Part shown: positions 27,315-34,749 of the stretch, one piece after another
How the letters are laid out: the number at the start of each line of letters is the position of its first letter
Position numbering within the stretch: the first letter of the stretch is position 1
DNA from: Pedobacter sp. BAL39
GTDB taxonomy: Bacteria; Bacteroidota; Bacteroidia; Sphingobacteriales; Sphingobacteriaceae
Direction of reading: 5' to 3'
NCBI RefSeq assembly: GCF_000170795.1
Contig: NZ_ABCM01000001.1
Coordinates: forward strand, 372,001-436,000
DNA: 64,000 bases
Program-made: the position numbers and the translations under genes
Notes under the pieces: model-generated
Databases searched by the model: none
The model's input: only the letters and a program-made list of their open reading frames with translations
What the model was told of the DNA's origin: nothing

Positions 27315-27893
27315 ATGAAAAATTCAATTAAAATAGGTGTACTATCCCTAGCATTATCCGCAATATTCAGTTTAACTGCCAACGCTCAGGACACTAAACC
27401 TGCTACCTCAGGAAATTCAGGTATCCGCATCAGCATCGGTCCGGATGCAGGCATTCCGGTAAGTAATTTTGGCGATGCGTACGACTGGAGCTTCGGGGGT
27501 TCTGTACAGGCAGACTTCCCGATTTTGAAAGACCAACTGTATGCTACTTTCAATGCCGGATACCTAAACTTCTTCGCTAAAGACAACAATGCTGGTGTAA
27601 CTGGTGAGGATCTTCAACTGATCCCTTTAAAAGCAGGTCTGAAATACTTCCCAATTCATAACTTCTATGTGCAAGGTGAAGCAGGTGCTGCATTCTTAGC
27701 CAATAAAAAAGACGTAGGCGCAACTAAATCTGCTGCATTTGTATATGCTCCTCAGGTTGGTTACCTGTTCAACCTTGGTGGCAAACATGCCATTGACGCT
27801 GGCGTACGTTTCGAAGGAAACTCTAAATTCACTGACAACGGAAGCAGCAACAACTACTTCGCCCTCCGTGTAGCTTACAGCCTAGGCCTGTAA
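27315..27893 (+). CDS. small outer-membrane beta-barrel protein
   Basis: 192 aa from ATG 27315; an in-frame ATG at 27279 would add 12 residues before an otherwise complete signal peptide, and AAGAAA precedes 27315, so the inner start is preferred. The signal peptide ends in NAQ (residue ~24). The mature part shows alternating beta-strand pattern (PISVGPDAGIP-like opening, FGGSVQADFPI, ATFNAGYLNFF, LKAGLKYFPI, YVQGEAGAAF, AGVRFEGNSKF) and a C-terminal aromatic-containing strand ending AYSLGL. This is the 8-stranded OmpW/OmpA-like barrel type. The function is probably structural or small-molecule passage and is not specific. A terminator follows. Confidence 0.85.
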   Translation: MKNSIKIGVLSLALSAIFSLTANAQDTKPATSGNSGIRISIGPDAGIPVSNFGDAYDWSFGGSVQADFPILKDQLYATFNAGYLNFFAKDNNAGVTGEDLQLIPLKAGLKYFPIHNFYVQGEAGAAFLANKKDVGATKSAAFVYAPQVGYLFNLGGKHAIDAGVRFEGNSKFTDNGSSNNYFALRVAYSLGL

Positions 27894-27923
27894 CCTGAAA
27901 AAATAGTGATTCATACATTTGTT

Positions 27924-27957
27924 CAAGCCCATCATTACTGATGGGCTTGTTTTGTTT
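27924..27957 (+). terminator. rho-independent terminator after outer-membrane barrel gene
   Basis: CAAGCCCATC (27924-27933) pairs with GATGGGCTTG (27940-27949), loop ATTACT, then TTTTGTTT. Strong intrinsic terminator. Confidence 0.9.
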
Positions 27958-28044
27958 ACTGACAATAGCTCAACACTAAAATGAGATTTGTATAACCGTT
28001 CTTCAAAGATTCCTCCTTTCATTTGCATCATCAAAATCAACTAA

Positions 28045-28941
28045 ATGAAGCAAATCTCCAAAACCATTAACCTGGCCGATACCTACCAGCAATTGGAGGA
28101 CATCCCTACCCCTCAGCAGAATTTCATGGTCATCCGCCATGAAGGAAATGACCTGAGCCGATTACACTCACCATCAGACTATTACTCCCTGGTACTCTGC
28201 CTCGATGGTACCAGCATCAGAACCGTCAACCAGAACCGGTTTAATATTACCCCCAAGAGCCTTCACCTGGTTCCTCCCAATACCGCAAACGGATACCTCC
28301 AGGCTTCATCAGACCTGAAACTATATGTGATCTTTTTTAAAAAAGACTTTCTGACCGACAGCCTGATCCGGGAAGACATGATCGACAACCTACTGAGGCC
28401 AATTTACAATCAACAGCCCATCTGCCTGATTGATCACGACCGTATAGGGGCGATACACCACCTCTTCCATAAAATTGCCATGGAATATGACCATCAGCAG
28501 CTCTTTAAAGGACAGATGCTGCGACTGCTTTTCCTGGAACTGCTGCTGGAAACTACACGCGCCAGCAAAAGTTATCCTGAACAGCTGAATACCACCCTTC
28601 AGCTCACCAGGCACCAGCAGCTCGTAAATGATTTTAAAAGACTCGTGGAAGAAAATTACGACCACCTGCGGACAGTGGCTGAATATGCCGACCTGCTTTT
28701 TGTCACGCCCAAACACCTCAGCGAAGTGCTGAAACAGGAAACACGACAAAATCCACTGCACGTCATTCATCACCGCATTTTCCAGCAGGCAAAATACTGG
28801 CTCTGCTCTTCTTCGCTCACGATTAAGGAAATTGCCATTAAGCTTAATTTTGACACCAGCTCCCACTTTGGCAGGTTCTTCAAACAGGTTGCAGGTTATA
28901 ATCCTTCTGAATTCAGGGAGCTGCAATGTGCCATTTACTAA
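28045..28941 (+). CDS. AraC-family transcriptional regulator
   Basis: 298 aa. The N-terminal ~170 residues are a cupin-like ligand or dimerisation domain (SDYYSLVLCLDGTSIRTVNQ). The C-terminal ~100 residues carry two helix-turn-helix motifs of the AraC type: the first around TVAEYADLLFVTPKHLSEVLKQ, the second around TIKEIAIKLNFDTSSHFGRFFKQ followed by GYNPSEFR. It is convergent with the DUF3095 gene (24 bp apart), and its targets are not obvious. The azoreductase on the other side of DUF3095 is a possible target by proximity only. Confidence 0.92.
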   Translation: MKQISKTINLADTYQQLEDIPTPQQNFMVIRHEGNDLSRLHSPSDYYSLVLCLDGTSIRTVNQNRFNITPKSLHLVPPNTANGYLQASSDLKLYVIFFKKDFLTDSLIREDMIDNLLRPIYNQQPICLIDHDRIGAIHHLFHKIAMEYDHQQLFKGQMLRLLFLELLLETTRASKSYPEQLNTTLQLTRHQQLVNDFKRLVEENYDHLRTVAEYADLLFVTPKHLSEVLKQETRQNPLHVIHHRIFQQAKYWLCSSSLTIKEIAIKLNFDTSSHFGRFFKQVAGYNPSEFRELQCAIY

Positions 28942-28965
28942 ATTCACTGATCACTCAGGTGGCTT

Positions 28966-30126
28966 TTACTGATGACCCAGGCTGCGGATTTTTGCTTTGA
29001 GCATCCCCGCAGCTTTGGTATATCCTCCCTCTGATCCATCTACAAAATGAACATGCCCATCCTTCAGGTCCCTAACATAACAGGACATGATAGAAGCGTT
29101 GCTGATGTGCACGCCATAAAACAAATCGCCCTCCTGCTCCATCTTATCCAAAGCAGCCATTAATGCCATGCGCTGGTCCTTGCTACCGGAAATTACGGTA
29201 TTGATCCTTCCGTCGATCACCAGGGTGTCCGACATTTCCACCAGGCTGTTGAGGTAATTTTTCCCTGATGTGGTACGGAAATAGATGAAGCCGTAAAGAT
29301 TGAGGATCCAGGTCCAGATCAATTCCAGCCAGTTGATTTTACCTAGGCGCGCACGCATCTCCATACCCAGGTCATGAAAAGTTGTTTTCAGCTGAAGCTG
29401 GGCGACAGAAATCGGTTGTCTTTTTTCAGGTGCTCCATACAGTTTATCCATTTTATCCATAACGCGCTGGAAGGTTACAGCCTGACTGCGTGATTCTCCT
29501 ACCACCACCAGCAAGGTCACAATTTCCTCCTGATCTTCAGGCGGGGCAATCCGGTCCCAACGGCACTGCATACCGGTAAGGTCCAGCGTCGCGTCAGCGG
29601 CAGCCTCTTCCGCAAAAAGGTAGTCCGGCCCCTTAATCAGCCGCTCCGCATAAGCCAATCCATCACCCAATAAAACAGGAATGGAAAAAGAGGGATTGCT
29701 GCTGAACTTTGCCAGGTGCAGCTGATGTGCTTCCGCATAAATTGCACTGACCGGCACCTTTCCCGTACGCAACTCCAGTCCGAAGTTATTCTTCGTATTG
29801 ACCCGGTACTGATAAAGTGCTTTCATTACCGGATCAATCACATCAGGAGGCACAAGAAAGGTTGCCCCATCACCGCCAAAGAAAAAGGGAACAGTAATCC
29901 CCCTGGCAAAAGCGATGTTCAACACAGAAACAATACTCCCCGTGGCAATCAGGTTTACCTGCTCATGTTTACCTTCAAACACCGCATTCGTAGAACGCTC
30001 AATATCTGTAATCACCACATACCAGTCGGCAGGAACCTCAGCAAACAATTGTGGTTGGCGCAGCAGTGCACCGAATGTCCCGCCATTGACGGGTAAGTTG
30101 GTATAAAACTGGTTGCTGGATCCCAT
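28966..30126 (-). CDS. DUF3095 protein (nucleotide-cyclase-like N-terminus)
   Basis: 386 aa from ATG 30126; a longer frame to 30162 adds residues with no similarity to the family start MGSSNQFYTNLP. The protein has the DUF3095 layout. An N-terminal half recalls class III nucleotide cyclases, with TDIERST (metal-binding Asp-like) and FGGDGATFLVPP (second acidic motif), and the C-terminal half is specific to the family and contains FVDGSEGGYTKAAGMLKAKI. Whether it makes a cyclic nucleotide is unknown; in published annotation the family has no assigned function. It is divergent from the azoreductase gene. Confidence 0.85.
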   Translation of the reverse strand: MGSSNQFYTNLPVNGGTFGALLRQPQLFAEVPADWYVVITDIERSTNAVFEGKHEQVNLIATGSIVSVLNIAFARGITVPFFFGGDGATFLVPPDVIDPVMKALYQYRVNTKNNFGLELRTGKVPVSAIYAEAHQLHLAKFSSNPSFSIPVLLGDGLAYAERLIKGPDYLFAEEAAADATLDLTGMQCRWDRIAPPEDQEEIVTLLVVVGESRSQAVTFQRVMDKMDKLYGAPEKRQPISVAQLQLKTTFHDLGMEMRARLGKINWLELIWTWILNLYGFIYFRTTSGKNYLNSLVEMSDTLVIDGRINTVISGSKDQRMALMAALDKMEQEGDLFYGVHISNASIMSCYVRDLKDGHVHFVDGSEGGYTKAAGMLKAKIRSLGHQ

Positions 30127-30235
30127 GTCAGTAAATATAACTAAAATCTCATTTCTTATCACAGATCAAGATTGGGGCAATTTCATCGCCGTAGCTTTGA
30201 CTCATCAAACATTAGAACTTATAATATTTACGCAT

Positions 30236-30835
30236 ATGTCAAAAATCTTAAATGTCATCTCCAGCCCAAGAGGAGCAGCATCCAACAGCATTAAATTAGC
30301 CAACGCCATTATCGACCGCTTGAAAGAGCAAGATCCTGCAGCAGCAGTTCAAACAAGAGACCTTACCAACGGACCTTTTCCACATCTGGAAGAAGCACAC
30401 CTGAATGCATTTTTCACTCCTATAGCACAACATACTGACGAAAATAAAGCGGCCATCCGCCATTCTAATGAAGCCATCCAGGAAATTATGGACGCAGATG
30501 TATTGGTGATCGGTGCACCGATGTACAACTTCGGTATTTCATCTGTATTGAAATCATGGTTTGACCATATCGGACGTGCGGGTATCACTTTTAAATATAC
30601 TTCAGAAGGTCCTGTAGGATTGGTGACCGGTAAAAAAGCATATATCGCTGTGGCTACTGGTGGTGTTTACAGCTCTGGAGATGCGGCAGCTTATGATTTT
30701 GTGACGCCATACATTAAAGCTTTTTTAGCTTTCATCGGGATTACTGACGTTACTGTAGTCAGGGCTGAAGGTTTTGCCGTACAGGAGTTGCAGGCTACCG
30801 CATTGGATAAAGGGATCGACAGCATCGTCATCTAA
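30236..30835 (+). CDS. azoR: FMN-dependent NADH-azoreductase (AzoR-like)
   Basis: 199 aa from ATG 30236 (MSKILNVISSPRG); the longer open frame upstream is not part of the family. A flavodoxin-like fold binds FMN through SSPRGAASNS near the N-terminus, and the typical GAPMYNFGISSVLKSWFDHIGRAG segment follows around residues 95-120, with ATGGVYSSG later on. AzoR enzymes reduce quinones and azo compounds with NADH. The gene is alone, followed by a strong terminator; it is divergent from DUF3095 with a 109-bp spacer. Confidence 0.92.
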   Translation: MSKILNVISSPRGAASNSIKLANAIIDRLKEQDPAAAVQTRDLTNGPFPHLEEAHLNAFFTPIAQHTDENKAAIRHSNEAIQEIMDADVLVIGAPMYNFGISSVLKSWFDHIGRAGITFKYTSEGPVGLVTGKKAYIAVATGGVYSSGDAAAYDFVTPYIKAFLAFIGITDVTVVRAEGFAVQELQATALDKGIDSIVI

Positions 30836-30854
30836 TCAGATCTGAGGAAACATG

Positions 30855-30900
30855 AAAAAACCCTGAGCCGTACACATGATGTTCGACTCAGGGTTTTTCT
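30855..30900. terminator. terminator after azoreductase gene, usable from both sides
   Basis: AAAAAACCCTGAG (30855-30867) and CTCAGGGTTTTT (30887-30898) form a 12-bp stem with a 19-nt loop and T-run. It also lies directly at the 3' end of the minus-strand ATPase remnant. Confidence 0.88.
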
Positions 30901-30902
30901 TC

Positions 30903-31444
30903 TTAAGACGATCGGATATTCCGTAACTCTTTCATCATGTCCAAAAGCGGTATGGCTGAAGTATATTTGTTCAAAGCGAAACGTTCTCTATGTGGATAAA
31001 CAATGAAACAATCGGTTGCGCCAACATCCTCACTGCCAATGGCAAAGCCTTTCGAGGTACTGGGTGACAAGGAACGTTTTATCTCAATAGCGATTTTTTT
31101 CCTGGCATTTACTTCTATCACCAAGTCAATTTCAGCACCTGCCGCAGTCCGGTAGAACCATGGAGTCACACCATCGGGAAGTGAAGAAATCAAATTTTCC
31201 ATTACGAATCCTTCCCAACTTGCACCTATTATTGGGTGCCCTAAAATATCATCCAGCGTTGTTAAGTTAAGTAGTGCATGCACTATTCCGCTATCACGAA
31301 GGTAGACCTTCGGTGCCTTGACAAGGCGTTTACCTATTGCTTCTGCAAAGTGGTTTTACCCACTTGACGTGGCCCTAATAACCCAACAGCAGGAAATTCC
31401 TGCAATAGATTCGTAATTTCTGTTTGTAAGTTACGCTTAATCAT
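30903..31444 (-). pseudogene. remnant of AAA ATPase with DUF4143 C-terminus, internal deletion
   Basis: Two pieces of one gene. From ATG 31444 the frame gives MIKRNLQTEITNLL, then LGPRQVGKTTL (a Walker A motif), and stops after ~37 codons. A second frame, shifted by two bases, runs on with AEAIGKRLVKAPKVYLRDSG and continues to 30903 through the DUF4143 nuclease-like part (GAEIDLVIEVNARKKIAIEIKRS). The complete family is about 370-400 aa; roughly half, including most of the ATPase core, is missing at the junction near 31345. The gene is therefore dead, although an internal start at 31283 could still make a 126-aa C-terminal fragment. A long palindrome overlaps its start codon (31439-31487). 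Confidence 0.88.
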
Positions 31445-31487
31445 CCTTGTAATTCTAACATTAAATATTAGAATTACAAGGATGATT
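31439..31487. repeat. perfect 20-bp inverted repeat over the start of the ATPase remnant
   Basis: The arm 31439-31458 (begins AATCATCCTTG) is the exact reverse complement of 31468-31487, with a 9-bp centre CATTAAATA. The left arm contains the ATG of the remnant. Such a long perfect palindrome could be an autoregulatory operator, a translation-blocking hairpin, or the trace of an inverted duplication. Confidence 0.85.
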
Positions 31488-31623
31488 TGAAAAGATTATT
31501 TTAAATTCAGCTCTTGTCTAAAGATTTTCATGAGAAAATTGAGGCACAAACTGACTCATGATTCTGATATTTTATAAATACCAGAATTTCACCGCTTGCT
31601 GCTATTGATCATTGAATATTTTT

Positions 31624-32139
31624 TTAATTGCCGCTTTCCTTCAAAACATTAAAAAGGTCTGTGGCATCACCATCAAACTTATTATCATTGACGAAAAATG
31701 AAGGCGTACCGTTCACGCCACTTCTCACACCACTTTCAAAATCATTTTCTACTTTTTCTTTTACCTCTGCTGATGTGATGTCCTCCCGGAACTGATCCAG
31801 GTCCAGCTCCAGCCTTTCTGCCAATGAAAATAAAAATTCTTCATTCAGTTGGCTTTGAAACTCAAAAATGGCATCGTGCATCTCCCAGTATTTATCCTGA
31901 AGGGCAGCGGCTTCTGTTGCCCGGGCGGCGATCGTGGCATATGGATGGGATTCCTGTAAAGGAAAATTTCTAAAGACAAAAAGCACCTGGTCCCCAAAGG
32001 TGTCCAGTATTTCTTTAATCACCGGATGGGCTTTTCCGCAATGCGGACATTGGTAATCGCCATACTCCACAATGGTTAAAGATGCCGATCCATTACCCTG
32101 ACGATGGTCTGTTTCTGTTACTGCTGGTTTCAAAGACAT
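31624..32139 (-). CDS. DsbA-family thioredoxin-fold protein (CPHC)
   Basis: 171 aa, no signal peptide, so cytosolic. A thioredoxin_4/DsbA-type fold with active site C31PHC34 in EYGDYQCPHCGKAHP, an inserted helical domain (~75-130), and the cis-Pro loop NGTPSFFVNDNKFDG near the C-terminus. Related cytosolic proteins are annotated as FrnE-like or DsbA oxidoreductases and may act in disulfide isomerisation or oxidative-stress defence. It begins 3 bp after the peroxiredoxin gene on the same strand, so the two are translationally coupled. This suggests the CPHC protein helps reduce or work with that peroxiredoxin; the pairing is inference. Confidence 0.9.
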   Translation of the reverse strand: MSLKPAVTETDHRQGNGSASLTIVEYGDYQCPHCGKAHPVIKEILDTFGDQVLFVFRNFPLQESHPYATIAARATEAAALQDKYWEMHDAIFEFQSQLNEEFLFSLAERLELDLDQFREDITSAEVKEKVENDFESGVRSGVNGTPSFFVNDNKFDGDATDLFNVLKESGN

Positions 32140-32142
32140 AGG

Positions 32143-32607
32143 CTATTTATTTACGTTTAGTTCCTCAAGTGCATCCAAAATGCCATCTGCACCCGGATTG
32201 ATGGCTGTAGGCGATACATAACTCCAGGCAATCTGCCCTTCTTCATCTATGACAAACAAGGCTCTTTTGCTTTCTCCTTCTTCTTCATTATATACTCCAT
32301 ACAATTTCGAAACAGCCCCTTTAGGCTCAAAGTCAGAAAGTAAGGAAAAATGCAGGTTGCGGTCCTGCTCAAATGCGAGGTGACACCATTTGCTGTCCAC
32401 AGAAATCCCGAGGATGGTAGCATTATGCTTGTCAAACATTTTTAAGGTCTCATTATATAGTGCCAGCTGATCACTGCATACCGGACTCCAGTCTGCGGGA
32501 TAAAAGGCTAGGATCACTTTCTTTCCCCTCAGCTCAGACAGCTTGATCTTCTGATCCGGGGTGGCAAATAATTCAAATTCGGGGGCTTGTTCTCCGGCTT
32601 TCAACAT
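32143..32607 (-). CDS. peroxiredoxin (AhpC/TSA family)
   Basis: 154 aa. A thioredoxin-like fold with the peroxidatic Cys44 in FYPADWSPVCSDQ, where the usual TPVCT reads SPVCS; catalytic Arg appears later in the fold and the C-terminal helix ends ALEELNVNK. Only one obvious resolving-Cys candidate is distant, so it may be a 1-Cys or atypical enzyme. It reduces hydroperoxides in the cytosol. It is the first gene of a two-gene operon with the DsbA-like CPHC protein. Its promoter region holds four tandem 23-bp repeats (32678-32769), which are probably where a regulator binds. Confidence 0.92.
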   Translation of the reverse strand: MLKAGEQAPEFELFATPDQKIKLSELRGKKVILAFYPADWSPVCSDQLALYNETLKMFDKHNATILGISVDSKWCHLAFEQDRNLHFSLLSDFEPKGAVSKLYGVYNEEEGESKRALFVIDEEGQIAWSYVSPTAINPGADGILDALEELNVNK

Positions 32608-32677
32608 AGTATTTCATTTTTGAGGTAACACTATATACCATACCCTGAAAAAGAGATTATTGTTTGCGCCTGAACCT

Positions 32678-32769
32678 CACACTTTTGTCAAATCATGAAC
32701 GCTTCTTCTGATAATTCCTGAACGTCTCTTCTGTTAATTCCTGAACATCTTTTCTGTCAAATCATGAAC
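32678..32769. repeat. four tandem degenerate 23-bp repeats in peroxiredoxin promoter region
   Basis: Units at 32678-32700, 32701-32723, 32724-32746 and 32747-32769. Each ends in (A/C)TGAAC. The first and last share TGTCAAATCATGAAC or a near form, and the middle two share TAATTCCTGAAC. The period is about 2.2 helix turns, so bound proteins would lie roughly on one face. The array sits between the divergent peroxiredoxin operon and the small exported protein gene at 32913. Confidence 0.85.
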
Positions 32770-32912
32770 CGCACTGCGCTAAAATTACAAGCCCCGCTCC
32801 CATACAATTGATCTTTTATCAACAACAACATCGTTACGGATTCGATGATATAAAAGCCGGTGGCTATTCGCATATTGTAATACACAAACGAAACCATTTA
32901 ATTTTATAAGAC

Positions 32913-33242
32913 ATGAATCACAAATTAGACCTCAAATCAATGATCATCGGATTTCTTGGTGCTGCCCTTTTGATTTCCTTCAGCTTTACAAATGACAAAA
33001 GCAGTAAAGACACTGTTGATACCCGAAATGGCATCAACGAGATGAAGAGCAGCAATGCCGGAGAAAATGGCAGGTACCAGACCATCATAAGAGACAGGAT
33101 GACCCTGATCCTGGATACACAAACTGGTAAGTACATTATCGGTGTAGATGTCAAGGACTTTGGCAAAGTAACCTGGGTAAAGGGCGACTTTGAAAGCACC
33201 TATAATACTGGTCTGGACAATAAAAAAGAGATCAAGCAATAG
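32913..33242 (+). CDS. small exported protein, function unknown
   Basis: 109 aa. A hydrophobic segment near residues 9-25 (MIIGFLGAALLISFSF) acts as a signal peptide or membrane anchor. A hydrophilic linker follows, then a compact region IIRDRMTLILDTQTGKYIIGVDVKDFGKVTW that looks like a short beta-rich domain. Similar small proteins are known from Pedobacter-like genomes without assigned function. It is divergent from the peroxiredoxin operon and shares the 23-bp repeat array, so it could belong to the same stress regulon. ATG 32913 is the first in frame after a stop. Confidence 0.7.
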   Translation: MNHKLDLKSMIIGFLGAALLISFSFTNDKSSKDTVDTRNGINEMKSSNAGENGRYQTIIRDRMTLILDTQTGKYIIGVDVKDFGKVTWVKGDFESTYNTGLDNKKEIKQ

Positions 33243-33342
33243 GAAAGACATCTGGTAAAATAAAGAAATCAAGTAAAAAGAGATCAAAACACCAGAGGTC
33301 AATCAAAAGAATTTAATCATTATTCACCTTTAATTATTTAGG

Positions 33343-33858
33343 ATGACACAGAAAAGAGAAGTATGGCAAAGGGGACCACTCCCCGATATCCTTCCAATGC
33401 TGCAGCCTGTAGCGCATGCATTGTTACAGGCGCGTGAAGAAATTGAAGAGTATATGCTGGACTTTCCATCCGGATTATTATGGGTACGCCCTGCAGGACT
33501 CGCTTCTGCAGGGTTTCATCTTCAGCACTTGAGTGGTGTCCTGGATCGCGTATTCACCTACGCCCGAGCTGAAGGACTCTCTGAATTTCAGTTTTCACAA
33601 CTGGAAGAAGAAGGAAAAGATGCCAACCCTCCCTATACCGTCGCAGACCTGACCGACCGTTTTTCCAAACAGGTGGATGCTGCGCTGCTACAACTCAAAA
33701 ATACGGAAGCCGTTTCTCTTGCAGAATATAGGGGCATCGGCAGGGCCGGGCTTCCCTCTACAGTAATTGGTCTGCTGGTACACGCTGCAGAGCATACCAT
33801 GCGCCATACCGGGCAGCTGCTGGTCACCACCGCTGTAGTCAAAAAGGGAGGTATCTAA
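33343..33858 (+). CDS. DinB-like / DinB_2 four-helix protein
   Basis: 171 aa, cytosolic, four-helix DinB/YfiT fold with three metal-ligand histidines expected: one in FHLQHLSGV and two in the C-terminal HAAEHTMRHTGQ. These proteins include thiol-dependent S-transferases (bacillithiol or mycothiol) and damage-inducible factors. The ARTPAGLASAGFH-like N-terminal part is a common variant. It lies 134 bp upstream of the imuA-imuB-dnaE2 cassette on the same strand; being a DinB-type gene beside a SOS mutasome may be chance. Confidence 0.85.
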   Translation: MTQKREVWQRGPLPDILPMLQPVAHALLQAREEIEEYMLDFPSGLLWVRPAGLASAGFHLQHLSGVLDRVFTYARAEGLSEFQFSQLEEEGKDANPPYTVADLTDRFSKQVDAALLQLKNTEAVSLAEYRGIGRAGLPSTVIGLLVHAAEHTMRHTGQLLVTTAVVKKGGI

Positions 33859-33930
33859 CCGCTTTCGATTTCTGCTTTGCATGTTGGTAACCACCTGAAT
33901 ATTGTTTATAAATACTAATATTTTTAGCAT

Positions 33931-33939
33931 TATATTTGC
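33931..33939 (+). promoter_or_regulatory. -7 promoter box of imuA operon with adjacent palindrome
   Basis: TATATTTGC at 33931-33939 fits the Bacteroidota -7 consensus TAnnTTTGC exactly, 53 bp before the imuA ATG. Just upstream, CTAA-N5-TTAG (33915-33927) is a small palindrome placed to overlap the -33 side and could be an SOS-type operator. The LexA site of this genus is not known to me, so that is inference. Confidence 0.6.
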
Positions 33940-33991
33940 AGTAACCATTTCCTATACCAGGAAATGACCGGTGATCACGCAACAGGGAGCT

Positions 33992-34747
33992 ATGGATACG
34001 CAAAGCAAAAAAGACATTTATGATCAGCTGCAAAAGGAAATCCTTCTTTTGCAGGGCATCAAACCGCAGTCCGAAGGGGCTGCGACCATCAAAGGTCTTG
34101 GTCCCATCCTGTCTGCTTTTCCAAATGCCGTATTCCCAAGTGCCGCCATCCATGAATTCATCATTGACTCCCGGGAGCAGGCCGCTGCCAGCGGAGGATT
34201 TATCGCCGGTCTCCTGGCTGCCCTCATGCAGCATTCCGGCATCGCCATGTGGATCAGTGTGTCCAGGCAACTTTTTCCTTCAGCACTAAAACCATTTGGC
34301 CTTGAGCCGGACAGGATGATCTTTGCCGACCTCAAAAGAGAAAAGGAAGTGCTCTGGACGATGGAAGAAGCATTGAAGTGTGATGGCCTCAATGCCGTCA
34401 TTGCTGAAGTTCAGCAAATCAGCTTCAAACAATCCAGAAGACTCCAGCTTGCTGTGGAGCAAAGCAGGGTCACCGGCATCATCCTCAGAAATCAGACGGA
34501 GAAATTAAGTGCTACGGCCAGCAATGCACGCTGGAAGATCAGCCCCCTGCCTACAGTACCCGAACAAGGTATGCCCGGCCTCGGCTTCCCCCGTTGGCAA
34601 GTGGAACTGTTAAAAGTGCGCAATGGGAACCCCGGCAGCTGGCAGGTAGAATGGGCTGCAGATGAATTTTATACCCTACCGATTCAAAAGCAAGTGTCAG
34701 CACTTCATGCAGAACAACGAAAAACCGAACAGCGAAAAACCGGTTAA
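33992..34747 (+). CDS. imuA: ImuA, RecA-like mutasome factor
   Basis: 251 aa from ATG 33992; a GTG at 33971 is in frame but less likely, and AGGGAGC before the ATG looks like a ribosome binding site. The protein is a degenerate RecA/SulA-like ATPase without a clear Walker A: GGFIAGLLAALMQHSGIAMWISV replaces the nucleotide loop. The C-terminal part ends in a basic region RKTEQRKTG. In other bacteria ImuA works with ImuB and DnaE2 in SOS-induced translesion synthesis. Two bases separate it from imuB, so the two are translationally coupled. Confidence 0.9.
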   Translation: MDTQSKKDIYDQLQKEILLLQGIKPQSEGAATIKGLGPILSAFPNAVFPSAAIHEFIIDSREQAAASGGFIAGLLAALMQHSGIAMWISVSRQLFPSALKPFGLEPDRMIFADLKREKEVLWTMEEALKCDGLNAVIAEVQQISFKQSRRLQLAVEQSRVTGIILRNQTEKLSATASNARWKISPLPTVPEQGMPGLGFPRWQVELLKVRNGNPGSWQVEWAADEFYTLPIQKQVSALHAEQRKTEQRKTG

Positions 34748-34749
34748 TC

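Noticed and set aside
32678..32769. CRISPR array
   Set aside because: Units are contiguous and degenerate without spacers, and no cas gene is in the window.
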